Assembly: GCF_040712315.1 (NCBI RefSeq)
Contig: NC_134021.1
Coordinates: 32,895,501-32,959,500 of the forward strand
Length of the DNA: 64,000 nucleotides
Direction of reading: 5' to 3'
Origin: Castanea sativa
Taxonomy: Eukaryota; Streptophyta; Magnoliopsida; Fagales; Fagaceae
A program made the position numbers and the translations under genes. Below, piece after piece: positions 32,986 to 42,391 of the stretch. The notes under the pieces are model-generated. The model searched no databases. It was not told the origin of the DNA and saw only the letters and a list, made by a program, of their open reading frames with translations. Each line of letters begins with the position of its first letter. Within the stretch, counting starts at the first letter, position 1.

Positions 32986-33419
32986 CCCAGGATTCCCTTT
33001 TCTCTCTGCCCAATTTTATGATAGCTCCAACTTATTATATGCTTACTTTTGTGATTTTGTCTATTTTTTAATCTATAGTGTAATTACGCACAGTTATAAT
33101 GACAAGTTCAAGATTTTTTTATCTTTTGTTCCATACAGATTTTTATTTATTTGGGATGTTTACCTCTTTGTTTTAATGCGACTCATATACACAATATGAA
33201 TGATTCGGTGTTCAATTGAATAGGGTAGGTCTTAATGCACAATTTGGTAACATATGTAATCTAACAAGGAAATAATCTAATTTCAAGAATGAATGAAATG
33301 AACCCTTAAAACATTTGTATCATTAATCTGGATATACCCGTGTTTTCATTTGATAACATTGGGATTATATTCTTTCCAAGATTAATAAGAAGTAGCAAAC
33401 AAATGAACATCAAAAAGTG
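32986..33419. other. gypsy spacer between aORF and minisatellite
   Basis: Non-coding; the likely shared 3' untranslated zone of the two converging transcripts. Confidence 0.5.
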
Positions 33420-34350
33420 TTCATACACCCAAGGCATATGATTTAAAGATCCAAACATGACCTAGGGTTTATGTAATATTTAAGCAAATAATGAAAGATA
33501 TCAATTTTTCCAAGACATATGGTCAAAGGATCCAAGCATGGCTAAGGATCTATTTGGTACTCATAGAAAGTGTTAGATATTAATTTCCCCAAGGCATGTG
33601 GTCCGAGGAGCCAGGCATAGCCAAGGTTCCGTTTGATTCTTAGAGAAACAATGGAAAATATCAATTTTTCCAAGGCATGTGGTCTGAGGAACCAGGTATA
33701 GCCAAGGTTCTGTTTGAATCTTTAGAGATAATGAAATATATCAATTTCCCCAAAGTATATGGTCCGAGGAGCCAAGCATAGCCAAAGTTCTGTTTGAATC
33801 TTTAGAGATAATGAAAGATATCAATTTACCCAAGGCATGTGGTCCAATGAGCCAAGCATAATCAAGGTTCTGTTTGATTCTTAGAGAAATAATGGAAGAT
33901 ATCAATTTTCCTAAGGCATGTAGTTCGAGGAGCCAGGCATAGCCAAGGTCTGTTAGAATCTTTGGAGATAATGAAAAATATCAATTTCCCCAAGGTATGT
34001 GGTATGAATTGATTCTTAGAATAACAATGGAAGATATCAATTTCCCCAAGGCATGTGGTCCGAGGAGCCAAGCATAGCCAAGGTTCTGTTTGATTTTTAG
34101 AGAAACAATGGAAGATATCAATTTTCCCAAGGCATGTGGTCCGAGGAGCTAGGCATAGCCAAGATTCTGTTTGATTCTTAGAGAAACAACGGAAGATATC
34201 AATTTTCCCAAGGCATGTGGTCCAAGGAGCCAGACATAGCCAAGGTTCTGTTTGATTCTTAGAGAAATAATGGAAGATATCAATTTTCGCAAGGGATGTT
34301 GTCTGAGGAGCCAGACATAGCCAAGGTTCTGTTTGAATCTTTAGAGATAG
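33420..34350. repeat. minisatellite, about 80-bp unit, about 11 copies
   Basis: Tandem copies of a unit of roughly 80 bp with the landmarks GATATCAATTT, CCAAGGCATGTGGTC, CGAGGAGCCAGGCATAGCC, AAGGTTCTGTTTGA and TTAGAGA. Copies start about every 80 bp (for example 33576, 33658, 33740), with more decay at the left. It lies just after pol inside the gypsy element, where Tat elements are known to carry variable tandem repeats that can seed satellites. Confidence 0.9.
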
Positions 34351-34419
34351 AACGAATGTAATGCATAAAGTAGTAGATTATATTTAAAACTAAAAAATAC
34401 TTCATTAATAATAGTACCT

Positions 34420-35513
34420 TCACAGGTTTTTTACATTCCAAGGACGAGGTACAACCCTTTCATCCAAATCTTCTAGATAATAAGCTCCTATTCCAGCTAC
34501 TAAGGTGATGCAATATGACCCTTCCCAGTTTAGTCCTCGTTTTCCCAAAGCTGGATTTTTTGTTGTACCCAAAAATTTCCTTAACACCAAATCCCCTGAC
34601 ACCAGTGGTCTTTGCTTAACGTTCGTGTCATAACCTTATTTAAGCTTGTGCTGGTTGTCTGCTAATTGAATCATGGCATTTTCCCTTCGTTTTTCAATCA
34701 AGTCTAAACTCTTCTCTAACAATCCATTATTATCTCTCGGACTAAAAGAATTCGACCTTAGTGTTGGGAAACCTGTCTCGAGAGGAATTACAGCCTCGGC
34801 TCCATAAGTCATTGAAAAAGGAGTTTCTCCTTTGTACTTGCAGGGTGTAGTCCTATAAGTCCAAAGGACATGAGATAACTCCTCTACCCATCTCCCTTTA
34901 GCATAATCTAACCTCTTCTTAAGCCCATTAACAATTACCTTGTTAACAGCATCGGCATGTCCACTCCCTTACAGATAAGCCAAAGTAGAATATCTATTTG
35001 TAATACCAAGATCATAACAATACCTTCTAAAGGCCTTACTATCAAACTGAACACCATTATTTGAGATAAGGGTGTGAGGAATCCCAAACCGGATGACAAT
35101 ATTCTTCCAGACAAATTTTCTTGCATCTAAATCTCTGATATTTGATAATGGCTCGGCCTCAACCCATTTAGTAAAGTAATTCATGCCAACAATCTCTTAT
35201 TCCCGGCTGCCTTAAGAAAAGGTCCTACAATATCCAAGCCTCATTGACCAAAAGGCCAAGGACTAGATAAAGGATTAAGGACTCCCTCTGGTTGATGAAT
35301 GTTGGGAGCGAACTTCTGCCACTGATCACAATTTTTTACATACTCCAGTGCTTCCTTTTGCATATTAGGCCACCAATATCCTTGAGTAAGGGCTTTATGA
35401 GACAAGGATCTTCCTCCTGTATGACTTCCACAAATCCCCTCATGCAGTCCTTCTAGCAGCAACTCTGTTGCTTTAAGGTGCATGCACAGCAGATATGGTC
35501 CAGCAAAAGAGCA
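34420..35513 (-). pseudogene. gypsy integrase
   Basis: Integrase in three open segments. The zinc domain reads HEGICGSHTGGRS ... YVKNCDQWQKF: the HHCC motif keeps H, H and the first C, but the second C position is W. The core shows GLDIVGPF (first Asp), then ISNNGVQFDSKAF, where the second catalytic Asp is Asn (35059-35061), and GHADAVNKVI, where Asp stands at the usual Glu. The C-terminal segment (34420-34602) has GDLVLRKFLG and GLNWEGSY, typical of the end of Tat integrases, with no chromodomain after it. Stops separate the segments. By loss of the DDE residues it cannot act as an integrase. Confidence 0.88.
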
Positions 35514-36113
35514 CTAGTACAACTTTTGTTCCTCGGATAACCAAAACCGAGGAGCCTTCCCACGTACCTTGTCGGCCTTAAATTTCTCTTCAGGTAAGAC
35601 ATTCTCTTTAAGATACAGTACCACAGGGTCCATCCAGTTGGGTCCCACTTTGATCTGATGAACCCGTACTATGTTTACATTCATCTTAGTAGGCGTGTAC
35701 AAGTCTTCCACTAGAATAACCCGAGGTAAACTTTGTGTCAAGGACATTGCCAAGGTGGCTAGAGAGTCGGCATATGTGTTCCTGTTTCTGGAAATTTGCA
35801 CTAAAGTGAAAGATTCAAAATTTGATTGCAATTCTCTAACCTGACTTAAATATTCCTGCATTCTTGAGTCTCTGGCCTCTAACTCCCCTTCCACCTGGCC
35901 TACAACTAACCTTGAGTCCGAGAACATCTCCACTTTCTTGCATCCCATTTTTCGAACCATATTTATCCCTATTAGCAAAACTTCATACTCGGCTTCATTA
36001 TTCGTGGCTGAAAAACTCATTCTCAAAGACTTTTCAATGACAATCTTATCTGGAGATATTATGACCAGCCACACTCTAGATCCTCGCTGATTTGCTGCAC
36101 CATCCACGTACAC
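35514..36113 (-). pseudogene. gypsy second (archaeal-type) RNase H
   Basis: A single open segment of 199 codons starting MYVDGAANQRGSRVWLV (first Asp), with SATNNEAEYEVLLIGI (Glu), KVEMFSDSRLVVGQVEGEL (Asp) and RNRNTYADSLATLAMS (last Asp). This is the RVT_3-like RNase H placed between the RT-linked RNase H and the integrase, the extra domain that defines plant Tat elements. All four acidic positions appear to be kept. A stop separates it from the upstream segment at 36114-36116. Confidence 0.85.
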
Positions 36114-36116
36114 CTT

Positions 36117-37700
36117 TCATGACAAAGACTCCTTTAGGGAGATCATGCCAACTGATTTTTCATCCATGTCTAACCTCTTCGTATGTTCTTTTAATGAGGG
36201 CTCAGGAAACTTGGCCACTAAATCAGCATGAACCTGACCTTTCACAGAGGTGCATGGCATGTACTTTATATCAAAAGCCCTCAAGATTGTTCCCCACTTG
36301 GCAATCCTTCCCATATAATCAGCGCTCTGAAACAGAGACTTGAGCGGGAGTTAGGTTAAAACCACAACTGTGTGAGACTGGAAGTAATGGGGAAGTCTCC
36401 ACGTGGCATGCACCATTACCAGAATGGCTTTTTCCAATGGTAAGTAGCGAATCTCAGCTTCGTGTAACGATTTACTTACGTAATAAACCGGTCTTTAAAC
36501 ACCATTGTCAACCCTTATTAGCACCAAGCTAATAGTATGGGAAACTACAGTGACATAAGCAAACAGTACCTTATCTACTTCCGGCCTAGACATAATAGGT
36601 GGCTGAAAAAGATACTCTTTGAGCTATTGAAAAGCCAAAGCACATCCCTCAGTCCATTCAACTCCTTTCCACTTATTCAGCAGCTAGAAGAAAGGCCTAC
36701 ATCTGTCTGCGGACCGAGAAATAAAATGATTCAAAGCAGCCATCATTCCTTTCAATCTCTGAACTTCCTTAGGATTACGAGGTGGTTACAAACAGTTAAT
36801 AGCCTTAACCTGGTCAGGATTAACTTTGATTCCACGATGTGTAACCATGAAATCCAGAAATTTACCAGACCCTACACCAAAAGAGCATTTGGAAGCGTTT
36901 AGGAGCAACTTATACTCCTTAGTGTCTCGAAAATGTTTTCAAGATTTCTCACATGCTTAGACACCAATTTACTCTTTACCACCATGTCATCTACATAAGC
37001 TTTAATGCTCTTTCCCAGCTGAGACTCGAACATTCTAGTCATCATCTTTTGATAAGTAGCCCCTGCATTTTTCAAACCAAAAGGCATTACCTTATAGTGA
37101 TAGTTTCTAGTAGGAGTCACGAAGGTTGTTTTCTCCTGATCATCCAGAGACAAAGGTATTTGGTGATATCCTTGAAATGCATCTAGGAAACTCATCCGAG
37201 GATGCCCAGTCGTGGCATCCATCAACTGATCAATATGAGGCATGGGGAAAGGATCCTTAGGACACGCCTTATTCAAGTCAGTAAAGTCTACGCAGACCCG
37301 TCATTTTCCATTCTTCTTCTTAACTACCACTGTATTAGCTAACCAATCTGGATAAAACACTTCTTTGATAGCTCCTGCTTTCTTGAGCTTAATTGCTTCT
37401 TCTTTGACAGCATCAGAATGATCTTTAAACGATCGCCGAGGTGGCTGCTTCCTTGGTAGCACGGTAGGGTTGACATTCAAATGATAACAAATGAAGCTCG
37501 GATCAACCCTCGGGGCCTTATAAGCATTCCAAGCAAAGACATCAAGGTTTCCTTTAAGGAACTTCACCAATTCCTCCTTCTCCTAAGGAGGCAGCTGGGT
37601 GCCTATCTGAAAATACTTTTCTTTATTATCACCTATAACAAATCGCTCCAAGGCTTCACACTCTGTTTCCACCGATAGATCCCTTGATAACCTCGGCTCC
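36117..37700 (-). pseudogene. gypsy reverse transcriptase and first RNase H
   Basis: Begins about 37570 with FLKGNLDVFAWNAYKAPRVD. RT motifs: KEVFYPDWLANTVVVKKKNG, then a stop (a former TGG), VDFTDLNKACPKDPFPMPHI (motif A), SFLDAFQGYHQIPL, FVTPTRNYHYKVMPFGLKNA (motif B) and KAYVDDMVVKS (motif C). A frameshift follows near 36910. Further on are the RNase H parts RPVYYVSKSLHEAE and LPLEKAIL with several stops, then a 65-codon open end (36117-36314) with GRIAKWGTILRAFDIKYMPC. The catalytic YVDD is intact, but at least six stops block translation. Confidence 0.9.
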
Positions 37701-37750
37701 TTTAATTGCTACAAATCATGATCATCTGATGCCGATGACCCAACTCCAGA

Positions 37751-38355
37751 TTAATGTCTAACTACAGCCACCATACACTGCCTCGCCGTAGATTGGCTTC
37801 CGATCAGCTCTTCAACCCAATCCCCGGATGGATATTTCACCTTCAAGTGCAAAGTAGAAGGGACAACCCCCATGGCATGAAGCCAAGGTCTCGCCACAAT
37901 AGCCATGTATGGAGAATATGCATCCACCACTATGAAGTTGACCTCCATAATTTCTAACCTTATCTGTACCGGCAACTTGACTTGTCCCATTGGTATAACT
38001 ATCTTCCCATCAAAACCTACTAGAGGTGAATCATAACTAGTCAAGTCTTTGGGTTTTAATCCTAAACCTCTATACAAGTCGGGATACATAATTTCCGCCC
38101 CACTACCCTGATCCACCATAACACGCCTCACGTCATACCCCCTATACTGAGTGTGGCCACTAGAGCATCATCATGTGGTTGATAGTTCCAATCTTATCAT
38201 TCTCCGAGAAACTCAGTTCCAATTGTAGTGCAACCTTTTCACTCTTCAGCCCATGATTAGAGTTCTCGGATAGTGGTCGAGCCACAGTCATTACCCGGGA
38301 GGGGCACAAATCCGCCTTTCTAGGGGTTGCAAAGATGACATTAATGGTGCCCAAT
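37751..38355 (-). pseudogene. gypsy protease-like domain and gag-pro junction
   Basis: Two open segments. 38160-38354 starts GTINVIFATPRKADLCPSRV, a phrase typical of the end of gag in this clade. 37751-38131 has RRVMVDQGSGAEIMYPDLYR, the aspartic protease site (D-Q-G-S in this clade rather than D-S/T-G), then FIVVDAYSPYMAIVARPWLH and SQSTARQCMVAVVRH. The protease would process the polyprotein. Stop codons separate the segments and end the domain before RT. Confidence 0.8.
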
Positions 38356-38399
38356 GGAGGCCTCGAAAAGGTGTTCCCTTGAGTACCTGAACCTGCGTG

Positions 38400-39720
38400 A
38401 CCAGCTTGCCCATTGGGCCTATATAGGAACTGTTGTCACTTTCCCTCCTTAACTAATTGTTCCAAATGATACCATAGATTTTTGCAGTTCTCGGTGGTAT
38501 GTCCGCACTCCTGGTGGTACTAATAATGAAGGTGTTGATTACGTCTTGCGGGGTCTCCATTCATCTTGTTAGGCCATTTAAAGTATGGTTCATTCCTGAT
38601 TTTCTCCAAATCTGATGGACTGGCTCTCGGAATACTGTGTTTACGGCCTGTGGCACAATACCAGCCCCAATCTGCCTAGTGAAGTCTCATCGAGGACGAT
38701 TGTCGTTACCTAAAGTCCCTCCTATTCTGATAGACCACCTTCACCTTTCCTTTATCTAACTGTTGGTCATCCTCAACCCACTTATATTTATCAATCCGGT
38801 CCATAAGCTGGAGCACACTACTGACCGGTTTCCTAGTTAATGACTTCCTCACACAATGCTCAGCAGGTAAGCCAACCTTGAAAGTTCTAATGGCCACATC
38901 GTCAAAGTCCTCATCTATCTCATTGAACATCTCCCAATATCTATCTGTGTACCTTTTTAAGGTTTCACCCTCTCGCATGGCCATGGACAACCAAGAATCT
39001 AGAGGCTGAGGGACTCTACTACATGTAATGAAGCGATATCCAAATGCCCGAATGAGTTCCTTAAAGGAATTAATGGACCCTAATCCCAGTCCATCAAACC
39101 ATCTCAACGCAACAAGCCCCAAGTTGGATGAGAAAACCATGCACATCAATGTTTCATTCTTGGAGTGCACAGCCATCCTTTAATTGAAATGGCTTACATG
39201 TTCCACAGGGTTAATTCGACCATTATACATGGTGAACGTTGGCTGAGTGAAACGCCGAGGAAGCTTTCCCCCTTCAATCTTACGTGTGAAGAGAGACTTA
39301 GAAATTTGATTCAACGCCCTACCCATAGCATCAATTCCTAAACCCCTAGTGGATGAACTCCTATTCTTGCGATTATAGTGGCTGTCATCTTCATACAAGT
39401 AAAACTCACTAGGGGGAGTTGTCAACCTTCGCCTGTAGCTATCCCCCTCATTCTCATTCTTATTCTCACTAGAAGAGGAGTCAAAGATGGATTGAATCCG
39501 CCTCCGTCGTTCGTGACGTAACTTTCTTTTCAAACTGTCAATTTCCACCTGCATGGCCCTAGCCCTCTCTTCATGGGAGATTCTGCTTCCACCTCGTGAC
39601 TAACTCCCACTCATATGGGTAGTATGTAAACTTCCCTCCCGATCTCCACCTTGTTCAATAATGTGAACATCATCTTGATGGTGAGATCCTCTAGACTCGG
39701 TGTGGACCTGAATTTGCCAT
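38400..39720 (-). pseudogene. gypsy gag
   Basis: Start placed at the ATG at 39720 (MANSGPHRV), 53 bp inside the LTR; a one-base shift follows at once. Then MQVEIDSLKRKLRHERRRRI (basic coiled N-part) and GLGIDAMGRALNQIS, GKLPRRFTQPTFTMYNGRIN up to HVSHFN, a TAA (a former CAA) at about 39179, and MAVHSKNETLMCMVFSS, LRWFDGLGLGSINSFKEL, AMREGETLKRYTDRYWEMF, the retrotransposon gag core. The C-terminal zinc-binding part (38700-38400) is scattered over frames. Capsid-like RNA packaging is the family role. Confidence 0.85.
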
Positions 39721-39754
39721 GAACAGACTTTGGACTCACTAAAAATCCAAAATT

Positions 39755-39773
39755 TCCCACAGACAACGTCAAT
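39755..39773 (-). promoter_or_regulatory. gypsy primer-binding-site region
   Basis: Directly after the 5' LTR (minus sense, ...CCTTACA) the sequence is ATTGACGTTGTCTGTGGGA. This resembles the TGGCGCCGTCTGTGGGA-type site of related plant gypsy elements, with changes. The tRNA is not assigned. Confidence 0.5.
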
Positions 39774-40530
39774 TGTAAGGTCATAATTTGGTGCCCCGGC
39801 CCAACAAGAAGGAGGACGTAGGCCTAAAGAGCCCGATACAATGAATTTGTAGAGTGTGGACTAGAAATTTTGATTCTAATGAGCTTGAATGGTAGTGGCA
39901 ATGACCCAAGATCACAAAACCATGTAGATGAACAAGTTTATAAGATGAAATTTATCCTCGGACTCAAGCCGAGAACCAAATGTTTATATTTCTTCTTACT
40001 TTAAAGATTCTTTACAAATGCTCCCTCCTCTTTCTTTATAGGACCTCTCCTCCTCTTCTAGTCCCTTCTCCCTTCCTCTAGATTCAGATTGCTCCCCTTG
40101 ATACTTGTCCCACCTACCTCTTTTGGAAGTCCCTAGGTAATAGCTATAAGGCTAAAAATCACTGTTCAGATATCACTTCCTCATAAATGCGGCCAGAGAC
40201 TTTGGCGCAGAGCATTCAATGCGGTGGTAGTAGTTTTCTCTCAGATCTTTTCATTACCCCTCTTGCCCCTTTTTCACCATATCTTCATTCCCAAGACCTT
40301 TTAAAATATCATTCTAGTTAACATGATGTACCACTTGATCCTTGCTGTACTCAGCCGAGGAGGTAGTCTTCCTCGGATTATTTACATTCACCTCATTTGC
40401 CACATTTGCTTCCGGGGCTGTAAGTTTGATATCGTTATTACCATTAACCCGTCCTCGGACAAGCAAACGTCTTCGGCTCAGGCCCATGGCCCAAAAATGT
40501 ATCTTGGGCCTTTTGTCCCCATAGTAGTCT
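39774..40530 (-). repeat. gypsy 5' LTR
   Basis: Aligns with the 3' LTR from TGTAAGGTCA (39774) to TTTTGTCCCCATAGTAG (about 40530). Beyond that the two copies differ: here TCTAATGTCA, there CTCCTCA. So either the outer tip is mutated or about 15 bp are lost. That leaves the element's outer limit uncertain by about 20 bp. Confidence 0.88.
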
Positions 40531-41310
40531 AATGTCAAGAGCAAGAAACCAACAAATATTTTGAGTGCAACAAAAGTGATAGGCAACAAAGATTCCCACA
40601 GTGACTACCATTGGTTCATGATGGAGAAAGAAAAATGACCAATCTTTTTTTCAATTTCTTTTTTTTTGGAAAAAAAAAACTTGAATATAATACTTCAAAT
40701 ATTTGAAGATTTATAATGAAACAAATTTAAACATTTTTTCATGCAGTTATGGATCCATTGGAAACAAATCTAAACAAAGAAACATAAAGATCTTTAGGGG
40801 ATTGGCAGTCGACGGACATTCATGGAGATTGGCAAAGGATAGAGCTTGTATTAGGTAATGCAGTAACAACGAAGACCATTTGGAGGAGTTGATATGGTAG
40901 AAGAAGAGCAGTGATGATAGTGACGACAGCTGCAACCACAATGGTTGGGAGAATGGTAAGAAAGGAAGATGAAGTGCTTGGGTCATAGGAAGATATTGGA
41001 GAGTAAGATTTTTTTACCAAAGCAATAAAAAATAATGACTCACATGGAACTCATAATTTTGTAAAAGCACTTGTAGTAAACCGTAAAAGATGTACCATTG
41101 TAAATAATTTTGTAATTTTTTTTATTAAAAATGTCACATCATTAAAAAAATGACAACTTAGTATTCTATTAACCACATAAATAATATTTCTGACCAAAGT
41201 TAACTAAAGAACTAGTACCACTCATTCTTAAAACCTGAGGGATTAATAACGCTCGCTTGAAACTTGATGGACTAATTGTGCTCATAAGGTAAATTTTAGG
41301 AACCACTAGG
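40531..41310. mobile_element. right half of the long-TIR DNA element
   Basis: 41090-41310 is the inverted partner of 28549-28700 (see there), ending near TGTGCTCATAAGGTAAATTT (41278). 40531-41089 is interior sequence. It includes a minus-strand open stretch of 66-79 codons (40747-41020) with a hydrophobic segment (TILPTIVVAAVVTIITALLL), which could be a captured gene scrap, but I do not recognise it. Confidence 0.5.
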
Positions 41311-41477
41311 CAAGACTTAGGTACAAGTATTGCTCCTTAGGTTCTCCTCTTAAAATTCTGTTATGTGATTTTTTTTCATGAAATAAAAGTGTATTTTTTT
41401 TATTAAGTAGCCGCGTGACAGAATTTTAACTGATCAACTTACTGTTCACAAATTTTGTCATTTTCCATATACTTGTC

Positions 41478-41485
41478 ATTGTAAG
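41478..41485. repeat. 8-bp target-site duplication of hAT MITE (left)
   Basis: ATTGTAAG, identical to 42068-42075. Confidence 0.9.
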
Positions 41486-42067
41486 TAGGGGTGGCAAAAT
41501 TTGACACGACCCGCGAACCCAACACGACACGACACGAAATTAGCAGGTTATGGGTTGAGGTTTAACGGGTTCGTGTCATATTCGGGTTGACACGACTAAC
41601 CCGTTTAATAAATGGGTTGGGTTAGTGTTGAACACATAGAACCCGTTTGACCCGTCTGACCCGTTTAATTAAATTCTATTTTACCAATATACCCTTCAAA
41701 CTCTAGGTATATAAACTTATTAGTTGTTGTGATTTATTTTCTTTGACATATTGTGATTGATTATTTGTGATATTGGGATATGCTTTAATTTTGAATGATT
41801 ATTTGTGATGCAGTTACTTTCGTTAGTTTTGAATTTTATATTAAAAATATTTATTTGTTTGTTTTTTCATTAATTTTTATTTTTCATTTTGATAAAATCT
41901 TATAAACAGGTCGACACGACTGACCCGTTTAATAAATGGGTCGTGTTAGGGTTGAGGAATCTTGACCCGTTTAATAAACATGTCGGGTTAGTGTTGACCT
42001 ATGTAGTCGAATACTCATGACTTGACACGACATGAACCCGACACGCGAACACGAATTGCCACCCCTA
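41486..42067. mobile_element. hAT-type non-autonomous element, 582 bp
   Basis: Starts TAGGGGTGGCAA and ends TTGCCACCCCTA, a perfect 12-bp terminal inverted repeat, with an exact 8-bp target duplication ATTGTAAG on both sides. Subterminal regions carry many copies of GACCCGTTTAATAAA-like and ACACGAC words in both directions, as expected for hAT transposase binding. No coding content. The transposase relic at 11966-14562 is of the right superfamily, but no link to it can be shown. Confidence 0.95.
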
Positions 42068-42075
42068 ATTGTAAG
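42068..42075. repeat. 8-bp target-site duplication of hAT MITE (right)
   Basis: ATTGTAAG, identical to 41478-41485. Confidence 0.9.
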
Positions 42076-42086
42076 TATCACTGACC

Positions 42087-42391
42087 ATGCTAACGGAACA
42101 GGCCATAAAGATTCACGAATGTACAAACATTGTGGCCAGTGTTTGGCAGGATCTTCGTTACTTTCAAAAACAGACAGTAAAGCCTCTCTCTCTCTCTCTC
42201 TCTTTTGATATTGCTCATGAAAGATTTGTAAGACAGATCTTGCTAATAAAAAAAACCCCAGTTCTTTTCCTTAACGATTACATCTTTCTTCGCATGACAG
42301 TCTCTCATTCCCTCTAAGGTTGGAACATTTGCACGGCACTTGAAGTCTACCTCGGTTCACTGTCTCTAAAGGCAGCAATCTTTAAGGCCAA
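42087..42391 (+). other. two exon-like open stretches, unrecognised
   Basis: 42087-42183 reads MLTEQAIKIHECTNIVASVW and continues LRYFQKQTVK up to the CT repeat. 42318-42391 reads GWNICTALEVYLGSLSLKAA and ends AAG before GTATGC, a good splice donor. Composition is less AT-rich than the surroundings. They could be leftovers of a host gene, but no family is recognised and chance is possible. Confidence 0.25.
42184..42202. repeat. (CT)n microsatellite
   Basis: CTCTCTCTCTCTCTCTCTC in 19 bp. Confidence 0.9.

Larger units (their letters stand above)
29081..40530 (-). mobile_element. Tat-like Ty3/gypsy LTR retrotransposon with antisense ORF (decayed)
   Basis: An 11.4-kb element on the minus strand. 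Sense order: 5' LTR (39774-40530), PBS region, gag, protease-like, RT with RNase H, a second archaeal-type RNase H, integrase, an 80-bp minisatellite, an antisense three-exon ORF, PPT and 3' LTR (29081-29851). The double RNase H, lack of a chromodomain and antisense ORF between pol and the 3' LTR are the published features of the plant Tat clade. All coding parts carry stops or shifts. The target duplication is unclear because the outer end of the 5' LTR differs from the 3' LTR after CCCCATA. Confidence 0.93.

Noticed and set aside
33862..34071. Open frame with repeated CLGEIDIFHC / CLRKIDIFHY phrases
   Set aside because: Product of reading through the 80-bp minisatellite; the repeats are nucleotide repeats, not protein repeats.
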